Part shown: positions 33,722 to 42,209 of the stretch, in pieces
Layout: each line of letters opens with the position of its first letter
Numbering within the stretch: the first letter of the stretch is position 1
Source: Trichomonas vaginalis G3
Taxonomy: Eukaryota; Parabasalia; Trichomonadida; Trichomonadidae
Direction: 5' to 3'
Length of the DNA: 64,000 nucleotides
Assembly (NCBI RefSeq): GCF_026262505.1
Contig: NC_067203.1
Span: 22,425,411 to 22,489,410 of the forward strand
The notes under the pieces: generated by a model
Database searches by the model: none
What the model was told of the DNA's origin: nothing
The model's input: only the letters and a program-made list of their open reading frames with translations
Position numbers and translations under genes: made by a program

Positions 33722-34119
33722 AGTAGTATATGAGAGCGGGTTGTGTGACTTTTTTTGTAAACGTAAGAATTCATACAATATTGAACGATTTTGTATCATT
33801 TATTTTAACATTAATTTTAAAATAATTTATTTATTTATTCTTACATAAATGACCCAACAAGTAAAACCAGATAAAATAGATTATCGAATTTTAGAGGATG
33901 GTGTTCCTGTTTATATTCAAAGATTTAAAGGGAAGCAATATTATAGAATTGTTTAAAAAATAAATGGAATCAATGGAGTCATAATCAAAGACCTCATAAA
34001 CGAGAAGAAGAAATTAGAAATTAATGATTATTTGAATTTATGAAATCAATTATTTGATTTATTCGCTCTTCAATAATTTCTATTCTTTTTGTTAAATCAT
34101 CAATTTTCATTAATGAGGT
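33722..34119 (+). repeat. left TIR of the Polinton
   Basis: Inverted match to 56856-57253. It contains a complete 35-codon frame and overlaps the 3' end of the first minus-strand gene. Confidence 0.9.
33849..33956 (+). CDS. 35-residue frame in the left TIR (Polinton)
   Basis: MTQQVKPDKIDYRILEDG..., ending YYRIV. The start follows the element's own TTCTTACATAAATG signal. The identical frame lies in the right TIR (57019-57126, minus), so any product would be made from both ends. No family recognised; conservation is enforced by the TIR itself and does not prove function. Confidence 0.35.
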   Translation: MTQQVKPDKIDYRILEDGVPVYIQRFKGKQYYRIV

Positions 34120-34383
34120 GATTCTTGATTGAGGAATAGATTTCAAACTAACCACCCCCTTTATTTTTGAAATTTTGAATCCATCAACTTTAAACATTTT
34201 ATTCAATTTACATGTTGTCAATTCTTCAAATAATTTTTTATTATTAGCATAATAGTCATTAAATTCTTCAACAGATGAAAAAGTTTTTATTTCAGTAATT
34301 GGTTTAACAACATTTATTTTTTGTTGAACATTTTCATTAATTTCTTCCTCCTCTGTTTCATTTATTTTTAAAATCGGTTTCAT
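34021..34383 (-). CDS. Polinton protein, 120 aa, coiled C-terminus, unknown
   Basis: Starts MKPILKINETEEEEINENV behind a TAAATG signal. It has an acidic N-terminus and a middle FSSVEEFNDYYANNKKLFEE, and ends in a short amphipathic coiled coil (IDDLTKRIEIIEERINQII) that lies inside the left TIR. Because of the TIR, a 29-codon copy of its C-terminus occurs at 56865-56954. The position next to the capsid genes suggests a virion or accessory role; inference only. Confidence 0.5.
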   Translation of the reverse strand: MKPILKINETEEEEINENVQQKINVVKPITEIKTFSSVEEFNDYYANNKKLFEELTTCKLNKMFKVDGFKISKIKGVVSLKSIPQSRITSLMKIDDLTKRIEIIEERINQIIDFINSNNH

Positions 34384-34449
34384 TTATCATTAAATAAAAA
34401 TTAGAATATAAGTGATGAAATATATTTTTTAATTAATATTAAATCAGAA

Positions 34450-34686
34450 ATAGCGGCAGGATTCTTTAAAAAATTATGGGACGGAATTAAGAAAGCTGCG
34501 GGTTGGGTTCATCAAAAGATTATTAAACCCATTGCAAACTTTTTGGCACCAGTAGCGAAAACGGCAGGAACTATCATAGGTGGAGTATTAGGTACTAAAG
34601 CAGGTAATCCGGCGATGGGAGCACAAGCAGGTAACGCAATTGGTGGAATTGCTGAAGGAATACTTAATAAAATAGGGGGAAGATAG
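34450..34686 (+). CDS. Polinton small amphipathic protein A
   Basis: An open frame AAGFFKKLWDGIKKAAGWVH..., then a Gly/Ala-rich hydrophobic stretch (AGTIIGGVLGTKAGNPAMGA), ending NKIGGR. It shares its first ~10 residues with the convergent gene at 34711-34926. Small basic amphipathic proteins beside the capsid gene recall the membrane-active or core proteins of adenovirus-like virions (pVI, pX); that comparison is by character only. Confidence 0.45.
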   Translation: MAAGFFKKLWDGIKKAAGWVHQKIIKPIANFLAPVAKTAGTIIGGVLGTKAGNPAMGAQAGNAIGGIAEGILNKIGGR

Positions 34687-34710
34687 TGGAAAAATAAATA
34701 AATATTATTT

Positions 34711-34926
34711 TTATCTTAGTATCGGTTGTAGTCTTTGATAAACTTTTTCTCCTTTATTTAAAATTTCTCTTATTGGGGCAGCTTTTGGCGTTATTGATTC
34801 AGCAACGTCACTAATTGCTTCTTTATTCTTAAATATCCAATTTGCTCCTTTCTTCATTGTTTCCCAAACTTTATGCGCTCCTCTTTTTACTTTATCCCAT
34901 AATTTTTTAAAGAATCCTGCAGCCAT
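34711..34926 (-). CDS. Polinton small amphipathic protein B
   Basis: 71 residues: MAAGFFKKLWDKVKRGAHKV..., strongly basic and amphipathic at the N-terminus, ending VYQRLQPILR. It is convergent with the related frame at 34450 and divergent from the capsid candidate, whose start is 69 bases away. Likely a minor virion component (membrane-lytic or DNA-binding); no homologue recognised. Confidence 0.5.
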   Translation of the reverse strand: MAAGFFKKLWDKVKRGAHKVWETMKKGANWIFKNKEAISDVAESITPKAAPIREILNKGEKVYQRLQPILR

Positions 34927-34995
34927 TTCTGATTATTTCATTAAAATTAAAAATTCATTTTCATCTTTTAATTTTGATTTTTTATTTAATAATAA

Positions 34996-36636
34996 ATGAC
35001 GACTAACTATTTGGTGCCAAACACTAAACCGATTAATGGAAATGTGTTTCATTCATTCGAAAAGATAAATGAAATATTCGCAAAGAATGACGGTAGAAGA
35101 TATTATAGAGAACTTGAAAGTTCATGCTATGACTCTGATGCTCCATATTTTGATGATAAACAAACTCATTTAAGAATTACAAATCCAGCTCATGATGTGA
35201 ACCAATTAGGTGACACATATATTAAACGCAAAGTTAAAGTAACTCTAGTTTCAAATAAAGCTTTCACATGTGATGCCGCTTTTAAATGCATGCGTTTATT
35301 CGTTGGTTACAAATCATCAAATCAAAGCTTTAAACAATTAGAAGTAGAAACCGAAAGAGGTGATGTCGGTTATCTTCAGATGGATTGCGCCCGTGAATCT
35401 TTCGCATTTGCAACATATAAACCAAAATCAGAAAGGAAAGTTAAAAAGTTTGTTCATTCGTTATATAATAATGTTCAAAAATATGATAACTCGGTATGTG
35501 GAAAATATATTGACCCTTCAGAAGTTTTCAAGAAAGCAAATGAAGAAGTTGATGTCACTTTTGATATGATTATTCCGGTAAATGATTTGTTAGCATTTCA
35601 GGCGTTCAATGATTATCCTAAATCATTTGGTGATATCATTCTTAAATATTATGTTTTCAGGGATACTTTAGTATTTTGTCAGGTTGACCCGTTAAGAGTT
35701 GCTGATTTACAAAATTACGTTTATGAAAAGATAACTGATGAAAATTATGAAAAGATTATGAATCATGTTTATAAATATGATCGCAAATTCCAACAAATCG
35801 GACTTCCTGCCAAATTAATTACAAGCTTAGCCGCTACATCTGCTGACGCAACAGTTGATGACGTTATTATTTCATGCACAAAGATGGAAGTTTTAGAGGA
35901 TAAATGCATTACACCAGGATACGGTTTAATTGAAGAATCAGTTAAAGCAATACCACGTTTATTCAGTAAGGAAGATCCATTCATGATTCCAGCTCAACAT
36001 ATTGACGTTCGTTCACTAAATGGAGGTTGCATCACTCCTGAAGGTATTAGCTCAGATTTCTCATACGCTCTTCATAATGTTACAGATGTTGTGTTAGCAT
36101 TTCCGAAGAATGCAATGCAAAGAACGGTTTTAGAAAATCCAATGCTTCGAGGTCTTCAGGTCACTATAGATTCCAGAAACTTCCCCGATCAAGCGATGAC
36201 CACAGTGGGCGACATATTCTTTACACGTATGCTTCAAGCTTCTGATTTAGATGGAGTGAATGAATGCACGGAAGAATACGAGGACTCATTAACTAGACCA
36301 CTGAATGATGATAATGGCACGCCATTAGCTAGAACATGGAAAGACCAAACTTCATTCTTATGCACTATTCCAGTTCAACGTGATGGAGCGGGTATATTCT
36401 TTGATGGATTAGAAACTTTCAACTCACAAGTTACAGTACAAGTGAAAGCTTATCCAATCATTCAGGGTGAAAATGACACTTACTGTTCAAAGGTGACAAA
36501 TCCTCCTCAGGTTTGGTTTACTAGGACTACATATTGGACATGGACACCGGATGAAGGTTTGAAATATCATCCAACAGGTACACCACCACAGTATAGAAGT
36601 TCATATGATGAAATATTGATGAATAGAAATGTTTAA
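34996..36636 (+). CDS. Polinton major capsid protein candidate (double jelly-roll)
   Basis: 546 residues, open throughout. It is beta-rich with few Cys and rich in Asn, Asp and Tyr, the right length for a Polinton double jelly-roll major capsid protein. It precedes the packaging ATPase by 24 bases, the standard neighbour. The first part contains strands around YIKRKVKVTLVSNKAFTCDA and the second around NVTDVVLAFPKNAMQ and GLQVTIDSRNFPDQAMTTVG. The start follows TTATTTAATAATAAATG. The assignment rests on size, composition and gene order rather than a motif. Confidence 0.65.
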   Translation: MTTNYLVPNTKPINGNVFHSFEKINEIFAKNDGRRYYRELESSCYDSDAPYFDDKQTHLRITNPAHDVNQLGDTYIKRKVKVTLVSNKAFTCDAAFKCMRLFVGYKSSNQSFKQLEVETERGDVGYLQMDCARESFAFATYKPKSERKVKKFVHSLYNNVQKYDNSVCGKYIDPSEVFKKANEEVDVTFDMIIPVNDLLAFQAFNDYPKSFGDIILKYYVFRDTLVFCQVDPLRVADLQNYVYEKITDENYEKIMNHVYKYDRKFQQIGLPAKLITSLAATSADATVDDVIISCTKMEVLEDKCITPGYGLIEESVKAIPRLFSKEDPFMIPAQHIDVRSLNGGCITPEGISSDFSYALHNVTDVVLAFPKNAMQRTVLENPMLRGLQVTIDSRNFPDQAMTTVGDIFFTRMLQASDLDGVNECTEEYEDSLTRPLNDDNGTPLARTWKDQTSFLCTIPVQRDGAGIFFDGLETFNSQVTVQVKAYPIIQGENDTYCSKVTNPPQVWFTRTTYWTWTPDEGLKYHPTGTPPQYRSSYDEILMNRNV

Positions 36637-36660
36637 AATTATAAATTTATTTTTGATTAA

Positions 36661-37488
36661 ATGGATTTAAATTCATCCACCCCTTATGAAGAATTAGCAG
36701 GAGTATATAATACATACGTAGATGATATGATTAATGAAGCATTGAGTGATAATAGAAATGCTCTATCTAAGGAAAAATTAATGAAAATTCCATATTCTGA
36801 ATGTTACTTAAATTCAATCACTGCAGCAATTGGTAAACAAAATAAAGGTAAAACATTAACGATATTAAAACAAATTATCATTATTGCTAACACTTCACCC
36901 CATTCACATGTGTTAATTTATATCAACCGTTCAGGTTCACCTTCAGATGATACATTTGAATCTTTAAAGCATTTAATCAAAATTCCAATTATTTATTTAT
37001 CACAAGAAGAAGCAGAAGATTATTTAAAAAACTTTTTAATGTATAAAGAATTATATAATACAATCAAGAAGCAAGGATTAGAGGATAAAATTATTGATAA
37101 ACAACGGGATGAATTATTTGAAACACTTTCTATTTCAAATTTTGATAGAGAATTTTTGCATTCACTAATTTTTCTAGATGATGCCGTGAAATCAAAACTA
37201 ATAACTAATGAGAAATCATATTTTAATCAATTATTAACTCAATGTCGACATATTCAATGTTCATTCTTTATGGCTGTTCAATACTTTAAAGCATTAAGCA
37301 CAAACATTAAATCAAACCTGTCCACCCTTTTCATTTTCAGTGGGTTTAGTCGTCAACAGTTGAACGTTATGCTTTATCAAGTGAATTTACCAATGAGCAT
37401 TAATGAACTTTACACACAATATCAGCAATTAGGTGAACATGGAAAAATAATAGTTGATTTAAATAAAGGAAGTGTTAAATTTGATTAA
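36661..37488 (+). CDS. Polinton packaging ATPase (FtsK-HerA/A32 type)
   Basis: 275 residues with a Walker A GKQNKGKT at ~59-66, a Walker B HSLIFLDDA at ~166-174, and a later sensor region (CSFFMAVQYFKAL). Size, motifs and position directly after the capsid candidate match the DNA-packaging ATPases of Polintons and related viruses, which drive genome entry into the capsid. The start overlaps a TTGATTAAATG signal. The frame is open and appears complete. Confidence 0.8.
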   Translation: MDLNSSTPYEELAGVYNTYVDDMINEALSDNRNALSKEKLMKIPYSECYLNSITAAIGKQNKGKTLTILKQIIIIANTSPHSHVLIYINRSGSPSDDTFESLKHLIKIPIIYLSQEEAEDYLKNFLMYKELYNTIKKQGLEDKIIDKQRDELFETLSISNFDREFLHSLIFLDDAVKSKLITNEKSYFNQLLTQCRHIQCSFFMAVQYFKALSTNIKSNLSTLFIFSGFSRQQLNVMLYQVNLPMSINELYTQYQQLGEHGKIIVDLNKGSVKFD

Positions 37489-37528
37489 CTTTTTATAATT
37501 AATTTTTATTTTTTATTTATAATTAAAC

Positions 37529-38428
37529 ATGACAGAAATAGCAAATCTTCTACAGGTTCCATTAAAACAAGGGACAAACAAAAAGGGTGCATATAATAGA
37601 ACTATGAAAGTTCCAGACGGAATGAAAGAATTAGTTCATATTGTTGCCGGTCTTCAAAAGGATGTTAAACAAATGAGAAACGTTTTAACATTACCAGAAG
37701 CTCAAGCATATGCCAAACGTCATGGTCCAAATTGGGAAGCACACGAAGCAGACATTACAGGTCCAAATGGAAAACCTGATGGTATAAATGAAGTTTTCGT
37801 TACTGATGGTCAAGGTAATATTAAAGTCATAAATGGGTATAAATTAACAATGACGGATTATCCTAAACGTAAAGCATATAATGAACGTTATCCTATGCAA
37901 TTTGATGAAAATGGAAAAGCTGTTAAACAATACATTGGAGAAGGTGAACATGGTCCAATTAATTCATACCGTCATAATCCATATTCTTATTTCAATGAAG
38001 AATTAAATGCTATTGAAGAGGGACCGGATGGATTACCACGATATTCTAACCAGTTTGATGGCCAATATGCAAATTTGAGACATGAAATTCCAGCTAAGAA
38101 ATTCTTTAAAGTTGCTTTATTCGATCCAGTGTTCAATGAACAGAAAGAAGCAATGAAAGCAGAATTTAAACCAATTCAAGTGGCAAGAATTTCTTCATCT
38201 TCACTTTCAGAAGCGTTCAAGGAATTGATAAAGAAACCAATTTATTCTCAACAAGGTTATAACTTTGATTTAATTAAAGAAAGTGATAGACGTAAATTGG
38301 AAAAATCAGATGGTTTTAAGAATGCATGTAATGAAATGATTAAAGATATTGTAAATGATAAAATAAGACTGGGAGAAACTCAAATCATTATCAATAACAT
38401 AATTGGTGCAGTTACAAAGAAAGTATAA
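37529..38428 (+). CDS. Polinton virion-cluster protein, 299 aa, unknown
   Basis: Begins [21 protein letters not shown] helical stretch ([15 protein letters not shown]) leads into a Gly/Asn/Asp turn-rich segment ([20 protein letters not shown], then a GYKLT strand) like calcium-binding or beta-propeller-style loops, then [12 protein letters not shown]. The C-terminal ~120 residues are helical and Lys-rich. It is co-oriented with capsid and ATPase at 40-base spacing, so it is probably a conserved minor virion protein. I do not recognise a named family. Confidence 0.55.
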   Translation: MTEIANLLQVPLKQGTNKKGAYNRTMKVPDGMKELVHIVAGLQKDVKQMRNVLTLPEAQAYAKRHGPNWEAHEADITGPNGKPDGINEVFVTDGQGNIKVINGYKLTMTDYPKRKAYNERYPMQFDENGKAVKQYIGEGEHGPINSYRHNPYSYFNEELNAIEEGPDGLPRYSNQFDGQYANLRHEIPAKKFFKVALFDPVFNEQKEAMKAEFKPIQVARISSSSLSEAFKELIKKPIYSQQGYNFDLIKESDRRKLEKSDGFKNACNEMIKDIVNDKIRLGETQIIINNIIGAVTKKV

Positions 38429-38512
38429 GCAAACAAGGATGAACCTTGGGATATTACCGTAACAACTAAATAAAACTTTAAATATATTTTTCTTTTTTTT
38501 ATTCAATTATAA

Positions 38513-38821
38513 ATGAGAAGACGTTTCACTAGTCAAAAGAACACTAACGCAAAAGCAGAGATTACGGTTGGTTATAACGTAAATGATGATAAATCACGAA
38601 TTATTCAAAATGTTAAAGTTAATGTTAGCCCTGAACTAACAAGGTCAGCAACTCAACCAAATTTATTAACTCGTGACTTACCAAAGAAAGAGGAGGAGCA
38701 AAATAAAGAAGATGGAGACCCAATCATTTATCTGAACCCGGTAAAGAACCTGTTGAAATTCCCACTTATCCAACATACCCCCCACCTCTTTCATCAAACA
38801 TTGAGAACCCATATAAAATAG
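38513..38821 (+). CDS. Polinton small basic protein, unknown
   Basis: Begins MRRRFTSQKNTNAKAEITVG behind TTCAATTATAAATG. It is basic, then acidic (LPKKEEEQNKEDGDP), and probably disordered. The signal before the start and its place in the virion cluster argue for a real gene. Function unknown. Confidence 0.4.
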   Translation: MRRRFTSQKNTNAKAEITVGYNVNDDKSRIIQNVKVNVSPELTRSATQPNLLTRDLPKKEEEQNKEDGDPIIYLNPVKNLLKFPLIQHTPHLFHQTLRTHIK

Positions 38822-38838
38822 ACATTAATTCTGAATTA

Positions 38839-39180
38839 ATGAAAATTTACCGTGATATAATAATTAATAATTATGATTCAATAATAAATTTAATTGACCA
38901 ATCCGGTTTAATTATTTTACCTTATGAATCATTAATTCACATTATCGCCATTCTTTGTGATGTTCAAGATTCAGACGTTAAGATTCAATTTTTCATAGAT
39001 GATGAGGTTTCATGCTGCGGAACAGTTGCAAAAATAAATCCTATAAAGGATATTAGCACAATTAAGATATCAAAGAACGGAACAACAACTGAACTTCATT
39101 TAACTTATAATAACATATACAATAAAATAGTTGATGAATATAAAATATCACTTGAAAAATTCTTTGTTAAGGCTATTTAA
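38839..39180 (+). CDS. Polinton small protein, 113 aa, unknown
   Basis: MKIYRDIIINNYDSIINLID..., a compact mixed alpha/beta-looking sequence with VKIQFFIDDEVSCCG. It lies 17 bases after the previous frame and abuts the minus-strand penton candidate. Not recognised. Confidence 0.4.
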   Translation: MKIYRDIIINNYDSIINLIDQSGLIILPYESLIHIIAILCDVQDSDVKIQFFIDDEVSCCGTVAKINPIKDISTIKISKNGTTTELHLTYNNIYNKIVDEYKISLEKFFVKAI

Positions 39181-39687
39181 TATTCAAGCATTAACATTAT
39201 CGAATAATAATCCTTTGAATCATAATCAATAATAATTGACCTTTCACCAGTTTCTATCGTTTGTTTTATTTCTTTTTGTTCCCCACTATCCGGATCGGTC
39301 ATTGTAATTGTTTTTGTTATAGTATCAGCTTTATCTTTAACTTCAATCTTTTTTCCATCAGGATATTTAAACCAAAATTCCAAAAATTCGATATTGTCAA
39401 TCTGTTCATATTTTAATCTATCAATTACATTTTAATACATCTGAAAATCTTATGAAATGGTCATTATATGGGTTTGATTGAACTAAATTTGAATGAAGTG
39501 AAATATAACCTGATGATGAATATGACATCGACTCATATTTTCTGAAAACACTAAAATTTATAACATGAATGAATTTCTTATTCGTTGAATTTATGAATTC
39601 TTGAGGTAATCTTATTCTAGTTTTATTTATCACTGGAAAATAACGCTTTACCATATTTTTAATCGTAATAAAAATGTCAATTATCAA
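39177..39687 (-). pseudogene. Polinton penton/minor capsid candidate, open-frame pieces
   Basis: Two minus-strand frames (39177-39383 and 39421-39687) carry beta-rich sequence: RIRLPQEFINSTNKKFIHV, GYISLHSNLVQSNPYNDHFI, and FWFKYPDGKKIEVKD. A strand pattern of 'SLHS-L-Q ... FIRF' on a ~170-residue scale recalls the single jelly-roll minor capsid/penton protein of Polintons. Confidence is limited. The region looks interrupted. Confidence 0.4.
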
Positions 39688-40351
39688 TATTATTTCAAAT
39701 AATAACTGTGAATTAAATTTAACAGTTAGTGGAATTTATAATGTTACTCTCGTTTCTGTGAGTGGTAAATTTAATCCCATTCTTTTAGACCCTTCAGATT
39801 ATATATCATTTATTAAAGATGACCTTGAAAAAACGTATGATATGTATATAAATAATGTGATAGCGAAATGGGATATTAACATGATTTAAGTTATTTAAAT
39901 GAATCATTTATCGTATGGTATGAAGAAATTTTAAATCAAAACCTGATAAACTTTTTGAACTTGATGAAATAAATAACCTTATTAAATTTCCGCTGAAAAT
40001 TAAATTTTGTACTCCTCATTTTCGTTCATTGTTGGGGATATTAAATTTTGAAAAAGATGTTGGGATGTTTTGTATTCTGACACTGGTTCCAATTTCATTT
40101 TATTCAAATGTGATAAAGTTAATACCCCAATGAGATTTTCACATCAAACATTAGACCCTAACTCTTACCCATCAATACAAAACATTTTATCCATCAACTT
40201 AAACACATTTTTTTTATCATATCCGTTTCAATTATCCGGGAATTCATTTATTCTTCATTCAAAAGATTTATCAAATATTAAATTTAGAATAACTGACCTA
40301 TTTGATTGTGATTTAGAATTCATGAATGAAATATTATGGCATTTCAAATAG
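39674..40351 (+). pseudogene. Polinton structural-type gene, broken, unknown
   Basis: Short plus-strand frames (39674-39889 and 40070-40351) with beta-rich content (LTVSGIYNVTLVSVSGKF; SYPFQLSGNSFILHSKDL) lie between the penton and fibre genes. They look like remains of one or two structural proteins. No family recognised. Confidence 0.3.
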
Positions 40352-40580
40352 AAAAAATAGCTGATGAGATAACAGATTAAATATTTTTAAATCATAATAA
40401 ATGATTAAACACAGCAACCACAACAACTTAAGGCACAAAGCACCCAGGTCCCTCAGACCATTACATACGCCATATATGCATATAATTCAAAGACGGCAGA
40501 ACAAACGCAAAGGTTGAAATATGGAGATTTGGAGATAATATTGAAAAGAACATTTCGAATTCGTTTGCAAAGGTGGTGCA

Positions 40581-41447
40581 GTGATATCAAATATAAAAGA
40601 AATTTTATTTATGAATTCAAAAATTAAAGGAATAACGGATGATATAACATCAATTCCACCAGAAGAACAAAGATATTACGCATTAAATGCATTTCCTAAA
40701 GTTTTGAAGATTGGAAGATTTAATTTAAATGAGGAATTCATAAAAGGTTTCCTAAATGACATAGACAGTAAAGCGGATAAAACTTATGTCAACAGTGAGT
40801 TAGAGAAGAAGGTAGATAAGGGATTAATGGCTAGTGCGTTAGAGAAGAAGGCGGATAAGGAATATGTGGATGAAAAAGATAATGAAATTAAAGAAAGGGT
40901 TGAATGGTATTATGAATGGACATCAAAGATTTTAAAAACTAAAGCTGATACAGGATGGGTTTCAGGATGTTTAGACCTTAAAGCGGATAAGGAATATGTT
41001 AACGATGAGTTAGAGAAGAAGGCGGATAAGGAATATGTGGCTAGTGCGTTAGAGAAGAAGGCAGATAAGGAATATGTTAACGAAATATACCAAAGTTTGA
41101 TAGGAACAACTAAAAATATTGAAACTATTGTTGGTGACTTTTCTGTCGATGAAGAAAATAAATATTTTAGATGGCAATTGGTACACTCCTTAAAAAATGG
41201 TATGCGGTGTAAACTCATTCCGAAAAATAACAATGAAATGTATGTAAGCTATATAAAGAATAATGGTACACAAGTTAAAGTTCCATTAGACAACAACTGT
41301 TACTTAAACTTATATGGAGACGAACAAAAGAAATATTTAAGAGTTTATGAAATGACAGATATGACATTGCCTCGCACAGCTCCAGTACCATATTATTATG
41401 ACTATGGAGATGATGTCAGAACACCACATGTAATGAACAAAAGTTAA
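40581..41447 (+). CDS. Polinton fibre shaft-like protein with ADKEYV repeats
   Basis: After ~60 residues come repeated short units (ALEKKADKEYV, ELEKKADKEYV, DLKADKEYV), the pattern of trimeric coiled-coil shafts in phage tail fibres and trimeric adhesins. A beta-rich segment follows (FRWQLVHSLKNGMRCKLIP..., VPLDNNCYLNLYGDEQKKYL). It sits directly before the collar-type tip frame, which suits an attachment fibre of the virion. The repeats are also DNA repeats of ~60 bp. Confidence 0.65.
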   Translation: MISNIKEILFMNSKIKGITDDITSIPPEEQRYYALNAFPKVLKIGRFNLNEEFIKGFLNDIDSKADKTYVNSELEKKVDKGLMASALEKKADKEYVDEKDNEIKERVEWYYEWTSKILKTKADTGWVSGCLDLKADKEYVNDELEKKADKEYVASALEKKADKEYVNEIYQSLIGTTKNIETIVGDFSVDEENKYFRWQLVHSLKNGMRCKLIPKNNNEMYVSYIKNNGTQVKVPLDNNCYLNLYGDEQKKYLRVYEMTDMTLPRTAPVPYYYDYGDDVRTPHVMNKS

Positions 41448-41671
41448 CATTATATTTAGATTATTATAGATATAAAAGATATAATGCAATAGAAAAAACG
41501 AGAATAGTATATTATTATACAGATGACAAAAATAAATTTTATAGTCAAGATTTTACCTACCCCGAAAACATAAGATTATATTATAAAAAATATTCCGACA
41601 CAAACCAGAAGAAACCTGAAATAGTTGCACTATATTTTAAGTTCAAAAGAGACAATCCTATATTATCTCAT

Positions 41672-42106
41672 ATGTTTGATTTAATGAACCCAGTAGGTTC
41701 TATTTATACATCTATGGATGCAAGAGGTCCTCAAGTAATGTTTGGTGTTGGTGCATGGGAACAAATAGTCGACATGTTTTTGTATTGTGCAAACTCTTCA
41801 AAGGAAATGGGTGGAAGTAAAACGATTACAGGTGAAAATTTACCTGCACACAGTCACTACATAGATTTAAGCACATCTCAAGCGGGTTGGCATAAGCATA
41901 GATATTGGGATTGGTCAGGAATGACAAAAGGTAAAGGATATGATGTTAAAGATGACGTTAAGTTTGCTATAAATTGTTACTGGAATGACACTCAGGGAGA
42001 AGGAAACCATACACATTTCGTTTCAGGATATACACAAACAACGGGACAAAGTAAAGACTACATGCCACCTTACATGACAGTTTACGCATGGTATAGAGTT
42101 CAATGA
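41672..42106 (+). CDS. Polinton fibre tip, phage tail-collar-like domain
   Basis: 144 residues with the full signature of the phage short-tail-fibre/tail-collar tip: PVGSIYTSMDARGPQVMFG, GAWEQIVDMFLYCANS, GGSKTITGENLPAHSHYIDL, GNHTHFVSG and the terminal YMPPYMTVYAWYRVQ. In phages the His-rich HSH/HTH strands bind metal along a trimer axis and the tip binds the host surface. The frame is also open upstream without an ATG. Here it likely served virion attachment. Phage ancestry is inference from the motif set. Confidence 0.8.
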   Translation: MFDLMNPVGSIYTSMDARGPQVMFGVGAWEQIVDMFLYCANSSKEMGGSKTITGENLPAHSHYIDLSTSQAGWHKHRYWDWSGMTKGKGYDVKDDVKFAINCYWNDTQGEGNHTHFVSGYTQTTGQSKDYMPPYMTVYAWYRVQ

Positions 42107-42156
42107 ATCATTTATTTTTATCATAAATTTACACCAAAAATAATTTTTAGGTGAAG

Positions 42157-42180
42157 AGGTGAGATCTCACCTTTTTTTTC
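42157..42180 (+). terminator. hairpin plus T-run after the fibre gene
   Basis: AGGTGAGATCTCACCT is a perfect 16-bp palindrome followed at once by a run of T, 50 bases after the fibre stop. It resembles an intrinsic terminator or the 3'-end hairpins of some large DNA viruses. Function is inferred. Confidence 0.4.
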
Positions 42181-42209
42181 ACCTCTTTTTTCACAAGCGT
42201 TTTACCATG

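Noticed and set aside
32897-33799. 300-codon minus-strand frame of repeated 44-residue units
   Set aside because: It is the 132-bp satellite read in one open phase. Unit length is a multiple of three and the mirror array at 61.4 kb gives the same peptide; the sequence is explained by hairpins, with no start signal.
40910-41233. Minus-strand frame opposite the fibre shaft
   Set aside because: Mirror of the repetitive ADKEYV coding sequence; the plus-strand reading is the meaningful one.
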